Shown: in pieces, positions 33,378 through 41,750 of the stretch
Numbering within the stretch: the first letter of the stretch is position 1
Layout of the letters: each line of letters starts with the position of its first letter
Notes under the pieces: model-generated
The model's database searches: none
The model's input: the letters and a program-made list of their open reading frames with translations, nothing else
Told to the model about the DNA's origin: nothing
Origin: Fastidiosipila sp964627125
GTDB lineage: Bacteria; Bacillota; Clostridia; Saccharofermentanales; Fastidiosipilaceae
Assembly: GCA_964627125.1 (NCBI GenBank)
Contig: CAZVJQ010000001.1
Location: forward strand, 30,868-94,867
DNA length: 64,000 nt
Reading direction: 5' to 3'
Made by a program: the position numbers and the translations under genes

Positions 33378-34135
33378 TATTTGCTCCCCCTTTGCACTCT
33401 ATTACCATTATGTGGGTCACCATGGATGATGAAATTCAATCGCTTATCGTCTTCAGGATTATGTAAATCATAGTGATCAATATTGTCACCAGTCAGATAG
33501 TATAACCTGTCAACATTATCGTGGATTCTTTGCATATCATGCGAAACCATAAATATTGTTATATTCATCTCTTTTTGTAATTTATGAAGTAAGTCATAAA
33601 AATAATCTTGAGAGTTTGCATCAATACCGCTTGTAGCCTCATCCATAATTAGTAACTTAGGTTTATTAACTAGAGCTCTTGCTAGAAAAACTCTTTGTTG
33701 CTGTCCACCAGATAATTCACCAATTCTCTTATTAGCAAATTGTGCAGCACCTGTTAACTCAAGAGCTTCCATAGCTCTATCTCTATGCTTCTTTCTAATA
33801 GGTAAAAATCTACCTACTGACCTTATTAAATTTAGCTCAACAACTTCTAAAACACTAGCTGGAAATGAAGCATTTAAATCTTCCATCTTCTGAGAAATAT
33901 ATCCAATCATTTCCCATTCATCTAATTCCACATGTGATTTGGAGAAAAGTTTTACTTCTCCAGAAAGTGGCTTCAATTGGCCAAGAATAAGTTTAAGCAT
34001 GGTACTCTTACCTGCTCCATTAGGACCAGATAAACCTACAAACTCTCCTTCATTTACACTTAAAGAAATATCTTCGAACACTCGCGCATCTGCGAAGTCA
34101 AAAGATAAGTCCCTTACATCTATTATTTTTTCCAT
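33377..34135 (-). CDS. znuC: Zinc/manganese-type ABC transporter ATPase
   Basis: 252 aa. Walker A GPNGAGKST, Q-loop in YISQKMED, signature LSGGQQQRV, Walker B LLIMDEAT and the switch VSHDMQRI are all visible. I prefer ATG 34135, which gives MEKIIDVRDLSF as in relatives, with TAGGA about 12 bases upstream; a TTG at 34156 is in frame without a better site. First gene of the transporter-regulator operon; its promoter region carries the tandem TTTGCAAA operator. Confidence 0.9.
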   Translation of the reverse strand: MEKIIDVRDLSFDFADARVFEDISLSVNEGEFVGLSGPNGAGKSTMLKLILGQLKPLSGEVKLFSKSHVELDEWEMIGYISQKMEDLNASFPASVLEVVELNLIRSVGRFLPIRKKHRDRAMEALELTGAAQFANKRIGELSGGQQQRVFLARALVNKPKLLIMDEATSGIDANSQDYFYDLLHKLQKEMNITIFMVSHDMQRIHDNVDRLYYLTGDNIDHYDLHNPEDDKRLNFIIHGDPHNGNRVQRGSK

Positions 34136-34174
34136 TAAATACGAAAATCCTATCAATCTTTTTTATACATAGGC

Positions 34175-34205
34175 ATTATATGGCATTTGCAAATGGTTTG
34201 CAAAT
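34175..34205 (-). promoter_or_regulatory. znuCB-zur promoter with tandem TTTGCAAA operator
   Basis: On the minus strand -10 TATAAT lies at 34175-34180 and a -35-like TTGCAA at 34198-34203, 17 bases apart. Two palindromic octamers TTTGCAAA occupy 34186-34193 and 34197-34204, 11 bases apart, i.e. one helical turn. The first is part of a perfect 10-base palindrome ATTTGCAAAT. They cover the -35 and spacer, the classic position for a repressor. A related ATTTGCGAAAT lies farther upstream near 34250. The regulator is probably the Fur-family protein encoded in the operon. Confidence 0.6.
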
Positions 34206-34266
34206 ACAAATGATTTTTATTAATAGATAATAATTCAATAAAGGACTAACATTTGCGAAATCTAGG

Positions 34267-36123
34267 CTACTCCTGATAAAACGGTCCTAAATCTCTAAAT
34301 TTACGATATCTTTTCTCAACTAAATCAGATGAATCACTAATAGAATCTTCAATATCTGCGAATGCAGTCTCAATAAATGATGATATACCAAATGCAGTTG
34401 TTTCAACGCTGTCATGAGCCCCATCTCCATTTTCAAGAATGATCGCATCGTTGATTCCAAGTTTCATTAAATCAATAGCTGTAATATTCATAATATCTGC
34501 AGCTTCACCTTCTCTACTTGGATCCTTCCACAAAAGGGATGCAAATCCACGCGGCGAAATAACTGAGTAAATACTATTAGATAACATAGCTAATCTGTCA
34601 GATACTGCTACGGCCAAAGCCCCACCAGACCCACCTTCACCAAGAACAACAGTCACAATAGGAACATTAATTTGACTCATTTCAGCAATAGCTCTCGCAA
34701 TTGCATCACCTTGTCCACGTTCTTCAGCTTCAACACCTGCATATGCTCCTGATGTATCTACAAAAGTAATAATAGGTCTATTAAATTTCTCAGATAATTT
34801 CATAACACGAAGTGCCTTACGATATCCTTCAGGATGTGGCATACCAAAATTAGTTAAATTATTTTCGGATAGATTTCTACCTTTTCTTTCAGCAATAACT
34901 GTAACAGGCATTCCTCTAAAACTAGCTAGCCCTGTCCATATTGCAGGGTCTTCACCATAGAATCTATCTCCCTTTAATTCAAAAGTATAATCAAAAATTA
35001 ATGGTAGATAGACCATACTATTTGGTCTTCCCTTAGTCCTAATTATCTCTAAGCACTCATGCCCTTTTTTAAATTCAATATCTTTAGCATCATCTAGTGA
35101 ATAAATTACTTGTGTATTTTCTCTACCTAAAAATTCACTGCTATCTACTTCATTGGTTCTATCCTTAGATCTAGACATAGAAAGATATGCTTTAGATGTA
35201 GATTCTTTTTCTGGATAGTGGAAAGAAAGTAGATTCCCTAATGTATCTCTAATCTGACTTCTTGGAATTATGCTGTCAATGAAACCATGCTCCTCTTGGA
35301 ACTCAGCTCTTTGGAAATACTCAGGTAATTTTTCAGCAGTAGTTCCTTCTATAACTCTTCTTCCTGCAAAACCAATAATTGCTCCTGGCTCAGATAAAAT
35401 AACATCACCTAAAGATGCAAAAGATGCAGTAACTCCCCCAGTTGTAGGGTCAGTCATAAATGATATATAGAGTAATCCTGCATCTGAGTGTTTCTTAGCT
35501 GCTGCAGAAGTTGTACCCATTTGCATAAGTGAAACGATTCCTTCATGCATTCTAGCTCCACCTGATAATGTAAAAATAACTACAGGTAATTTTTCTTCAG
35601 TTGCCTTCTCAAAAACTCTAACAATTTTTTCACCAACAGCTGAATTCATTGACCCCATTAAGAAGCGTGGGTCCATAGCGGCTATATAAGTTTTAACACC
35701 ATGAATTGTAGCCTTACCACTTACTACAGCTTCATTTAATCCTGTTTGAACTTGTAAAGATGCTATCTTTTCGCTATAACCTTCAAAATTAATAGGATTT
35801 CCGGCTCTAACATTAGAATCCATTTCAACAAAAGATCCTTCATCTACAACTAGCCAGATTCTTTCCCATGCATTAATTCTATAGTGATAATTACAGCTAT
35901 TACATACTTGATTGTTTGCATAAAAATCTTCACGCATCATTGCGCTTTGGCAGTTAGCACATCTTATCCATAAGTCATCTGGAATTGGTTGCTTGTAGGC
36001 TAAAGGACGCCTTTGTATCTTACGATTGCGTCTGGCTCTTTCTTGTCTAGCCTGAACCGCTTCTGATAAATCGGATTCATCTTGAACCCTCTTTTTCATA
36101 TCAGAAAATAAATTTGAACTCAT
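34267..36123 (-). CDS. accDA: Acetyl-CoA carboxylase carboxyltransferase, fused beta-alpha (AccD-AccA)
   Basis: 618 aa fusion. Residues about 1-300 are AccD: a Cys4 zinc ribbon (C55, C58, C74, C77), then FTLSGGARMHEGIVSLMQM and GGVTASFASLGDVILSEPGA. Residues about 320-600 are AccA: KKGHECLEIIRT-like start, FVDTSGAYAGVEAEERGQG, VLGEGGSGGALA and SVISPRGFASLLWKD. It transfers the carboxyl from biotinyl-AccB to acetyl-CoA to make malonyl-CoA. In most model bacteria these are two genes; a single chain would enforce 1:1 stoichiometry. AGGAG ribosome site; last gene of the fab-acc operon. Confidence 0.94.
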   Translation of the reverse strand: MSSNLFSDMKKRVQDESDLSEAVQARQERARRNRKIQRRPLAYKQPIPDDLWIRCANCQSAMMREDFYANNQVCNSCNYHYRINAWERIWLVVDEGSFVEMDSNVRAGNPINFEGYSEKIASLQVQTGLNEAVVSGKATIHGVKTYIAAMDPRFLMGSMNSAVGEKIVRVFEKATEEKLPVVIFTLSGGARMHEGIVSLMQMGTTSAAAKKHSDAGLLYISFMTDPTTGGVTASFASLGDVILSEPGAIIGFAGRRVIEGTTAEKLPEYFQRAEFQEEHGFIDSIIPRSQIRDTLGNLLSFHYPEKESTSKAYLSMSRSKDRTNEVDSSEFLGRENTQVIYSLDDAKDIEFKKGHECLEIIRTKGRPNSMVYLPLIFDYTFELKGDRFYGEDPAIWTGLASFRGMPVTVIAERKGRNLSENNLTNFGMPHPEGYRKALRVMKLSEKFNRPIITFVDTSGAYAGVEAEERGQGDAIARAIAEMSQINVPIVTVVLGEGGSGGALAVAVSDRLAMLSNSIYSVISPRGFASLLWKDPSREGEAADIMNITAIDLMKLGINDAIILENGDGAHDSVETTAFGISSFIETAFADIEDSISDSSDLVEKRYRKFRDLGPFYQE

Positions 36124-36138
36124 AATATCTCCTCTGAA

Positions 36139-37506
36139 TTAATTACCTTGTAGCTCTTTAAGAATTTGTGGCATTTTACGATTCAAGTAATTGTTATCGT
36201 AATCTCCTCTAATAAATTCTGGGTCTCTTAATATCTCTAAGTGAAAATCAATATTAGTTGGTACTCCCACAACTACAAACTCGGTCAAAGCACGCCTCAT
36301 CCTACGTATAGCCTCATCTCTATCAGGAGCATGAACAATCACTTTAGCCAACATTGAATCATAGTAAGGTGGTATCTCATAACCACTATAGATAGCGCTA
36401 TCTATCCTGACACCATGTCCACCCGGTAGAATTAATCCCTCAATTTTCCCTGGATTAGGTCTGAAATTAAATAATGGATCTTCAGCATTTATTCTGCACT
36501 CTATTGAGTGACCATTAAACTTAATATCTTCTTGTCTAAATGTTAATTCATAGGCAGATGCAACTCTAATTTGCTCTTGGATTAAATTAACTCCAGTAAT
36601 TTGTTCAGTGATAGGGTGCTCAACTTGAATTCTGGTATTCATTTCCATAAAGTAGAAATTCTGGTCCTTATCGACAAGATACTCTACAGTCCCTGCACCT
36701 TCATAACCAACATGGCTTGCTAGATTAACTGTAGTTTTATACATTAATTCTCTAGTTTCATCAGAGATAAAACTTGCTCTAGCTTCTTCAATTAGTTTTT
36801 GATTTCTTCTTTGGATTGAACAGTCTCTGTCACCTAAATGGATAACATTTCCATATTGGTCAGCCATAATTTGCACTTCAATATGGTGTGGATTCTCAAT
36901 AAATTTTTCAATATAAACTCTGTCATCGCTAAAAGAAACTCTAGCTTCTTGTCTTGCTGTTAAATAAGCTCTAGGTAATTCTTCTGCATTTTCTGCAATT
37001 CTCATACCACGACCGCCACCGCCGGCGGTTGCTTTGACCATAACAGGATAGCCAATCTCAGATGCTATATCTAATGCCGCTTGAACATTCTCTGGTAACT
37101 CATCAGTACCTGGAACAACAGGAACACCCGCAGCTTCAGCAGTCTTCTTAGCACTAGCTTTATCACCCATGAGAGCAATAGTCTCACTTTTTGGGCCAAT
37201 AAATTTAATTCCTAATTTTTGACACATTCTGGCAAAAGCCGGATTCTCTGACAAGAACCCAAACCCCGGATGAATAGCCTCAGCTCCAGAAATTGAACTT
37301 GCTGCTAGAATCGCTTGACCATTAAGATAACTGTCAGTCGATGATGCTGGTCCAATACAAATAGCTTCATCTGCTAATTGCACATGGTATGAATCCCTAT
37401 CCGCCTCAGAATAAACTGCGACAGTCTTAATACCCATGTCTCTACAAGCTCTGATAATTGCTACTGCAATTTCGCCTCTATTGGCTACTAAAATTTTTCG
37501 AAACAT
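36139..37506 (-). CDS. accC: Biotin carboxylase
   Basis: ATP-dependent carboxylation of AccB-biotin with bicarbonate. 455 aa. ATP-grasp features: FRKILVANRGEIAVAIIRACRD at the start, HPGFGFLSENPAFA, glycine-rich KATAGGGGRGMR, EKFIENPHHIEVQ, and EMNTRIQVEHPITEQITG with the catalytic Arg/Glu region. ATG with no overlap; 33 bases after fabZ and 15 before accDA. Confidence 0.97.
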   Translation of the reverse strand: MFRKILVANRGEIAVAIIRACRDMGIKTVAVYSEADRDSYHVQLADEAICIGPASSTDSYLNGQAILAASSISGAEAIHPGFGFLSENPAFARMCQKLGIKFIGPKSETIALMGDKASAKKTAEAAGVPVVPGTDELPENVQAALDIASEIGYPVMVKATAGGGGRGMRIAENAEELPRAYLTARQEARVSFSDDRVYIEKFIENPHHIEVQIMADQYGNVIHLGDRDCSIQRRNQKLIEEARASFISDETRELMYKTTVNLASHVGYEGAGTVEYLVDKDQNFYFMEMNTRIQVEHPITEQITGVNLIQEQIRVASAYELTFRQEDIKFNGHSIECRINAEDPLFNFRPNPGKIEGLILPGGHGVRIDSAIYSGYEIPPYYDSMLAKVIVHAPDRDEAIRRMRRALTEFVVVGVPTNIDFHLEILRDPEFIRGDYDNNYLNRKMPQILKELQGN

Positions 37507-37539
37507 AAATCCTCTTTATTTTAATTTATCTTGAATAGA

Positions 37540-37980
37540 TTATTCAGGATCACCTATTGCAAATGTTAGATCTAATGAACATGCCAATTTACCATCAACA
37601 AAAGCCTTACCACTCGCCTTACCAATACCCATACGAACTGGGCCATCCATTTTAACTTCAAGTTTTAAAGTATCGCCTGGAACTACTTTATTCTTGAAGC
37701 GGACTTTATCCATTCTGGCAAAATATGCAATTTTACCTTTATATTCTTCTTCATTTAAGATATAAAATGCACCAGCTTGAGCAATAGTTTCACAGATTAA
37801 TACTCCTGGCATTACTGGTTCTTGAGGGAAGTGACCCTTCACCCAGAACTCGTTTTCTGTTATATCTTTAACACCAGTGATTGTTTTATTTTCTTCATCA
37901 ATAGACTCAATTCCATCTATTAATAAAAATGGGTCTCTGTGTGGTAAAACTGCTTTTACCGCTTCTAAATCATATAACAT
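37540..37980 (-). CDS. fabZ: (3R)-hydroxyacyl-ACP dehydratase
   Basis: 146 aa hot-dog enzyme that dehydrates 3-hydroxyacyl-ACP to enoyl-ACP. LPHRDPFLLIDGI at the N-terminus and the catalytic stretch GHFPQEPVMPGVLICETIAQAG are both present with the His and Glu. AGGAG upstream. Gene order accB-fabZ-accC as in Streptococcus and Lactobacillus fab clusters. Confidence 0.96.
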   Translation of the reverse strand: MLYDLEAVKAVLPHRDPFLLIDGIESIDEENKTITGVKDITENEFWVKGHFPQEPVMPGVLICETIAQAGAFYILNEEEYKGKIAYFARMDKVRFKNKVVPGDTLKLEVKMDGPVRMGIGKASGKAFVDGKLACSLDLTFAIGDPE

Positions 37981-38013
37981 TTAATTTCTCCTCTTGAGTT
38001 TGTAAAAATCGTC

Positions 38014-38499
38014 CTACTCAATAATAATCAGATGTTGACCATACTCAACCTTCTGACCATTAGCAGCTAGAATTTCTTTAATTACACCTGATTTATGTGC
38101 AGGAACTTCATTCATAAGCTTCATAGCCTCGATTATGCAGACTGTATCGCCCTCTTCAACTTGATCACCTACTGATACAAATGCATCTTCATCAGGTGAT
38201 GGACTTGAATAATAAACACCAACAACAGGAGATTTAACAATATTTTCCTCTAAAACCTCGTCTTCTACAGGTTCTGCAGGCGCTTCAGGTACTGTCTCAA
38301 CTGCAAGAGCCGGCACTTGGCCATTAGGTGCAAGTGGCACTGTAGTTGGAGCTACTTGTGCCAATTGAGGATTAAACGTTTGCACATTATCTCCGGCGCG
38401 TTTTACCTTCAACTTATTATCGTCGCTCTCAAATTCAAGCTCGGCAATATCGTATTTTTTCATAAGTCTTAGGTATTCTTCAATTTTTTCATAATCCAT
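38014..38499 (-). CDS. accB: Biotin carboxyl carrier protein of acetyl-CoA carboxylase
   Basis: 161 aa. N-terminal helix region (KYDIAELEFESDDNKLKVKR), a Pro/Ala/Glu/Val-rich linker at about residues 40-85, then the biotinyl domain with the modification site EAMKLMNEV. The lysine is modified by BirA (22790 gene). Located between fabF and fabZ in the operon. Confidence 0.96.
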   Translation of the reverse strand: MDYEKIEEYLRLMKKYDIAELEFESDDNKLKVKRAGDNVQTFNPQLAQVAPTTVPLAPNGQVPALAVETVPEAPAEPVEDEVLEENIVKSPVVGVYYSSPSPDEDAFVSVGDQVEEGDTVCIIEAMKLMNEVPAHKSGVIKEILAANGQKVEYGQHLIIIE

Positions 38500-38517
38500 A
38501 ATTAATATCCTTTAAGC

Positions 38518-39789
38518 TTAGTCTTCAAATCTTTCGATAACTAAAGTAGCATTTTGTCCACCAAATCCTAAGTTATTGCTTAGTGCTACCTTAACATCTA
38601 CTTCTCTATTCTCACCATATACTACATCTAGATTAATTTCAGGGTCTTGATTTACTGTACCTCTAGTTTTTGGAACAATACCATCTCTTAATACAAATGC
38701 TGATGCTAAAACTTCTGCAGCTCCAGCAGCACCTAATAAGTGACCTGTATTTCCTTTAATTGAGCTAACAGGAATTTCACTTGCTCTATCTCCAAGTGCA
38801 ATTGTTAGAGCTTGTGCTTCATACTTATCATTTAATGGAGTGGAAGTACCATGAGCATTGTAGTAGTCTACATCTTCTGGATTTAGTCCTGCATCATCTA
38901 ATGCAATCTTAATCGCCATTGAGTTACCTTCACCTGTTGGGTCTGGACTTGTAATGTGGTAACCGTCAGATGTTGCTCCATAACCTGTAATCTCAGCTAA
39001 AATATCTGCTCCTCTATTTACTGCAGATTCTAAACTTTCAATTACTAATACAACTGCACCTTCACCCATTAAGAAACCACTTCTATCCTTATCAAATGGT
39101 CTTGATGCTGTCTCTTTATCTGTATTTCTGGTTAGAGCTGTCATATTATCGAACGCTACCATAGCAGTTTCAGAAATAGTTGCTTCAAATCCACCTGTTA
39201 ACGCAACATCTAAATATCCATCAGCGATTCTGTGGAAAGCCTCACCTATAGCGTGTGTAGAAGATGCACATGCTGTACTTAATACATAGTTAGTACCACG
39301 CACTGGATATTCCATAGCAACTCTACCACTTGTCATATTACTAATATATTTAGGAATAAAGAATGGAGAGATTGAGCGTGAGCTCTTATTTGTCTCAACA
39401 AATTTAGTTACTTGCTCTTCTATAGATGTATATCCACCGATACCTGTTCCATAAATTACACCTACTCTATATGGGTCAAAATCCTCAAAATTAATTTTTG
39501 AATTTTCAACAGCTTGTCTTGTCGCATATAGCCCAAATACAGTAGCTTTATCCATTCTTCTTATTTCTTTATGCTCGAAATGATCCTTTGGATTGAAATC
39601 TTTAATCTCTGCAGCTAATTCAACTTGCAAGCCTTCAATCTCTAATGGGAAAGCTTGAATAGTGTCAGCACCATTCTTACCTTCTAATAAACCATTCCAA
39701 AAATCTTCAACGTTATTTCCTATTGGTGTTAAAGCACCTGCACCAGTAATAACAACTCTTCTCTTACCTTTTCTACTTAAAAAATTCAT
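38518..39789 (-). CDS. fabF: 3-oxoacyl-ACP synthase II
   Basis: Condensing enzyme for chain elongation. 423 aa. Catalytic triad visible: Cys in STACASSTHAIGEA, His in YNAHGTSTPLND and His in SIKGNTGHLLGAAGA. N-terminus RRVVITGAGALTPIGNN. Starts ATG 39789, 18 bases after fabG. Confidence 0.97.
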   Translation of the reverse strand: MNFLSRKGKRRVVITGAGALTPIGNNVEDFWNGLLEGKNGADTIQAFPLEIEGLQVELAAEIKDFNPKDHFEHKEIRRMDKATVFGLYATRQAVENSKINFEDFDPYRVGVIYGTGIGGYTSIEEQVTKFVETNKSSRSISPFFIPKYISNMTSGRVAMEYPVRGTNYVLSTACASSTHAIGEAFHRIADGYLDVALTGGFEATISETAMVAFDNMTALTRNTDKETASRPFDKDRSGFLMGEGAVVLVIESLESAVNRGADILAEITGYGATSDGYHITSPDPTGEGNSMAIKIALDDAGLNPEDVDYYNAHGTSTPLNDKYEAQALTIALGDRASEIPVSSIKGNTGHLLGAAGAAEVLASAFVLRDGIVPKTRGTVNQDPEINLDVVYGENREVDVKVALSNNLGFGGQNATLVIERFED

Positions 39790-39807
39790 AATAATATCCT
39801 TTCACAA

Positions 39808-40545
39808 CTACATCATTATTCCGCCAGATACTTCTAGTACCTGTCCAGTAATATAAGAACTATCTTCTGACATTAAGAAACTTACAACACTTGCTATTTC
39901 TTCAACTTTACCTAGTCTTCCCAAACCAATTGCAGCAATAATTTGCTCTCTTGCTTTCTCAGACATATTATCAGTCATATCTGTTTCAATCATTCCAGGA
40001 GCTACCGCATTAATTAGAATATTTCTCTTTGCATATTCTTTGGCCAAAGCCTTCGTCAACCCAACTAAACCTGCTTTACTTGCAGCATAATTAGCTTGCC
40101 CAATATTTCCATGTAAACCAACAACAGAGCTCATATTAACGACTCTCCCTGCTCTTGATCGCATCATGCCAGGGATCACTGCTTTGGACAACAAGAAAGC
40201 ACCTGTTAAGTTAGTTTGAAGAACATCATTGAAGTCATCTTCAGTCATTCTTAGAGCTAAAGTATCCTTATTAATACCTGCATTATTGACTAAACCTTCT
40301 ACCTTGTCGCCGAAGAATTCTTCAGCATTTTTTACTAATTGATCAACTGCTTCTGCATCATTAATATTTGCTTGGAAACAAGCAACACGTCCTTCGCCAT
40401 ACTTGCTTGTATTTTCTTCTACTATTTTTTCACTGGAGGCAGCGCTTGAATTGTAATTGAACACTACATTGTGTCCATCAGCTAGTAATCGTTCTACTGT
40501 AGCTTTACCAATACCTCTTGAGCCACCGCTTACAATAATATTCAT
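39808..40545 (-). CDS. fabG: 3-oxoacyl-ACP reductase
   Basis: NADPH-dependent short-chain reductase of fatty-acid elongation. 245 aa. Cofactor motif GGSRGIGKA, NNAGINKDTL, catalytic Ser in VNMSSVVGLHG and YxxxK in NYAASKAGL; C-terminal ITGQVLEVSGG. First gene of the fabG-F-accB-fabZ-accC-accDA operon; the FabT-like palindrome precedes it. No fabH, acpP or enoyl reductase is in the window. Confidence 0.97.
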   Translation of the reverse strand: MNIIVSGGSRGIGKATVERLLADGHNVVFNYNSSAASSEKIVEENTSKYGEGRVACFQANINDAEAVDQLVKNAEEFFGDKVEGLVNNAGINKDTLALRMTEDDFNDVLQTNLTGAFLLSKAVIPGMMRSRAGRVVNMSSVVGLHGNIGQANYAASKAGLVGLTKALAKEYAKRNILINAVAPGMIETDMTDNMSEKAREQIIAAIGLGRLGKVEEIASVVSFLMSEDSSYITGQVLEVSGGIMM

Positions 40546-40601
40546 TATTAATTCCTCAAATCCTTAAAGTATTACATTTCACATTTCTATAATTTTAATA
40601 C

Positions 40602-40632
40602 ATTATAATGAAAATACTTTGAACATCAAAGT
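40602..40632 (-). promoter_or_regulatory. fabG operon promoter with FabT-like operator
   Basis: Palindrome ACTTTGA-ACA-TCAAAGT at 40616-40632: perfect 7-base arms around 3 bases. Its core TTTGA-N3-TCAAA equals the FabT (MarR-family) box of Streptococcus. On the minus strand -10 TATAAT is at 40602-40607 and the best -35 (TTGATG) falls inside the palindrome, so binding would block initiation. No fabT gene is in the window. Confidence 0.65.
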
Positions 40633-40795
40633 AATTTTATGTCGAAATAATAATTTCTCTATTTTCCCTAGATTTTACAAGCATAAGTAGCCCTAAATTT
40701 AAACTATGCTTCATAAAGAAATGAAATTTTTGATAAAATGGGTAGTAAGGCAAAACTTAGATTTTACTATTAAAGAAAGTTGGACTTAAGGAAGT

Positions 40796-41719
40796 ATGAA
40801 AACAGCATATTTATTTTCTGGACAAGGTGCGCAATATGAAGGAATGGGGCGAGACTTAGCTCAAAACAATCCTGCTATTAAGGAATTTTATGATCTAGCA
40901 TCTAAGCAAGTAGGTTTTGACTTATTGGCATTGACTGAAGAAGAACTTAAGGATACTAGATACTCACAATTAGCTACCTTCGCACACTCTATTGCAATTT
41001 GGCAATTCTTAAATTTAGATGTTAATGAAGATAAGTATTTTGCTGGCTTCTCATTAGGTGAATATTCTTCATACTTTGCAGCTGGATTATTAAGTCTTGA
41101 GGATGCATTGAACTTAATTAAGTTTAGATCTAATTCAATGGCTGATTCTTCTACTAATAATCCTAGTGCTATGTTTGCAGTATTAAATTTAGATGATGAT
41201 ATTATTGAGAAGCACTTAGATGAGAACTACAATGGTAAGGTATGGCCAGTTAACTACAACTCACCTGGTCAGTTGGTTATATCGGGATTAGAAGATGACA
41301 CACAGCAAGCAGCTGATGAACTTGTAGAACTTGGTGCTAGAAGAGCTGTTAAATTAAACACTAGCGGAGCTTTCCACACTCCTTTAATGCAAGAGGCTGC
41401 ATCTGCGGTTAAAGATTTCTCACAAGATATTGAATGGACTAAGTCTAGTAACAATCTTTATAGTAATTATAGTGCTAATTTAATTACTGAAGCTGAGTTG
41501 GCGAATATGCCCGCTTACTTGGAGCAGCACATGGTTTCACCTGTTATGTGGAAGCAAAGTATTTTAGATATGTACGATAGAGGCGTAAGAACTTTCATTG
41601 AATTTGGACCTGGTAAAACCTTAAGTGGTTTAGTTAAACGAATCTTACGTCAAGAGAAAGATATTGAAATTCTAAATATTGATACTCAAGAAGATTTGGA
41701 ATCTTTCTTAGAAAGATAA
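40796..41719 (+). CDS. fabD: Malonyl-CoA:ACP transacylase
   Basis: Loads malonyl onto ACP. 307 aa. GQGAQYEGMG oxyanion region at the N-terminus, nucleophile Ser in GFSLGEYSS, the His in SGAFHTPLM, and EFGPGKTLSGL near the end. ATG with AAGGAAG. Unusually, fabD is divergent from the rest of the fab operon and instead leads a plus-strand unit with the ZorA-like, orphan and GNAT genes, with gaps of only 31, -11 and 17 bases. Confidence 0.96.
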   Translation: MKTAYLFSGQGAQYEGMGRDLAQNNPAIKEFYDLASKQVGFDLLALTEEELKDTRYSQLATFAHSIAIWQFLNLDVNEDKYFAGFSLGEYSSYFAAGLLSLEDALNLIKFRSNSMADSSTNNPSAMFAVLNLDDDIIEKHLDENYNGKVWPVNYNSPGQLVISGLEDDTQQAADELVELGARRAVKLNTSGAFHTPLMQEAASAVKDFSQDIEWTKSSNNLYSNYSANLITEAELANMPAYLEQHMVSPVMWKQSILDMYDRGVRTFIEFGPGKTLSGLVKRILRQEKDIEILNIDTQEDLESFLER

Positions 41720-41750
41720 TTGATTAATAAACGAGCTATGGAGGACTTAA

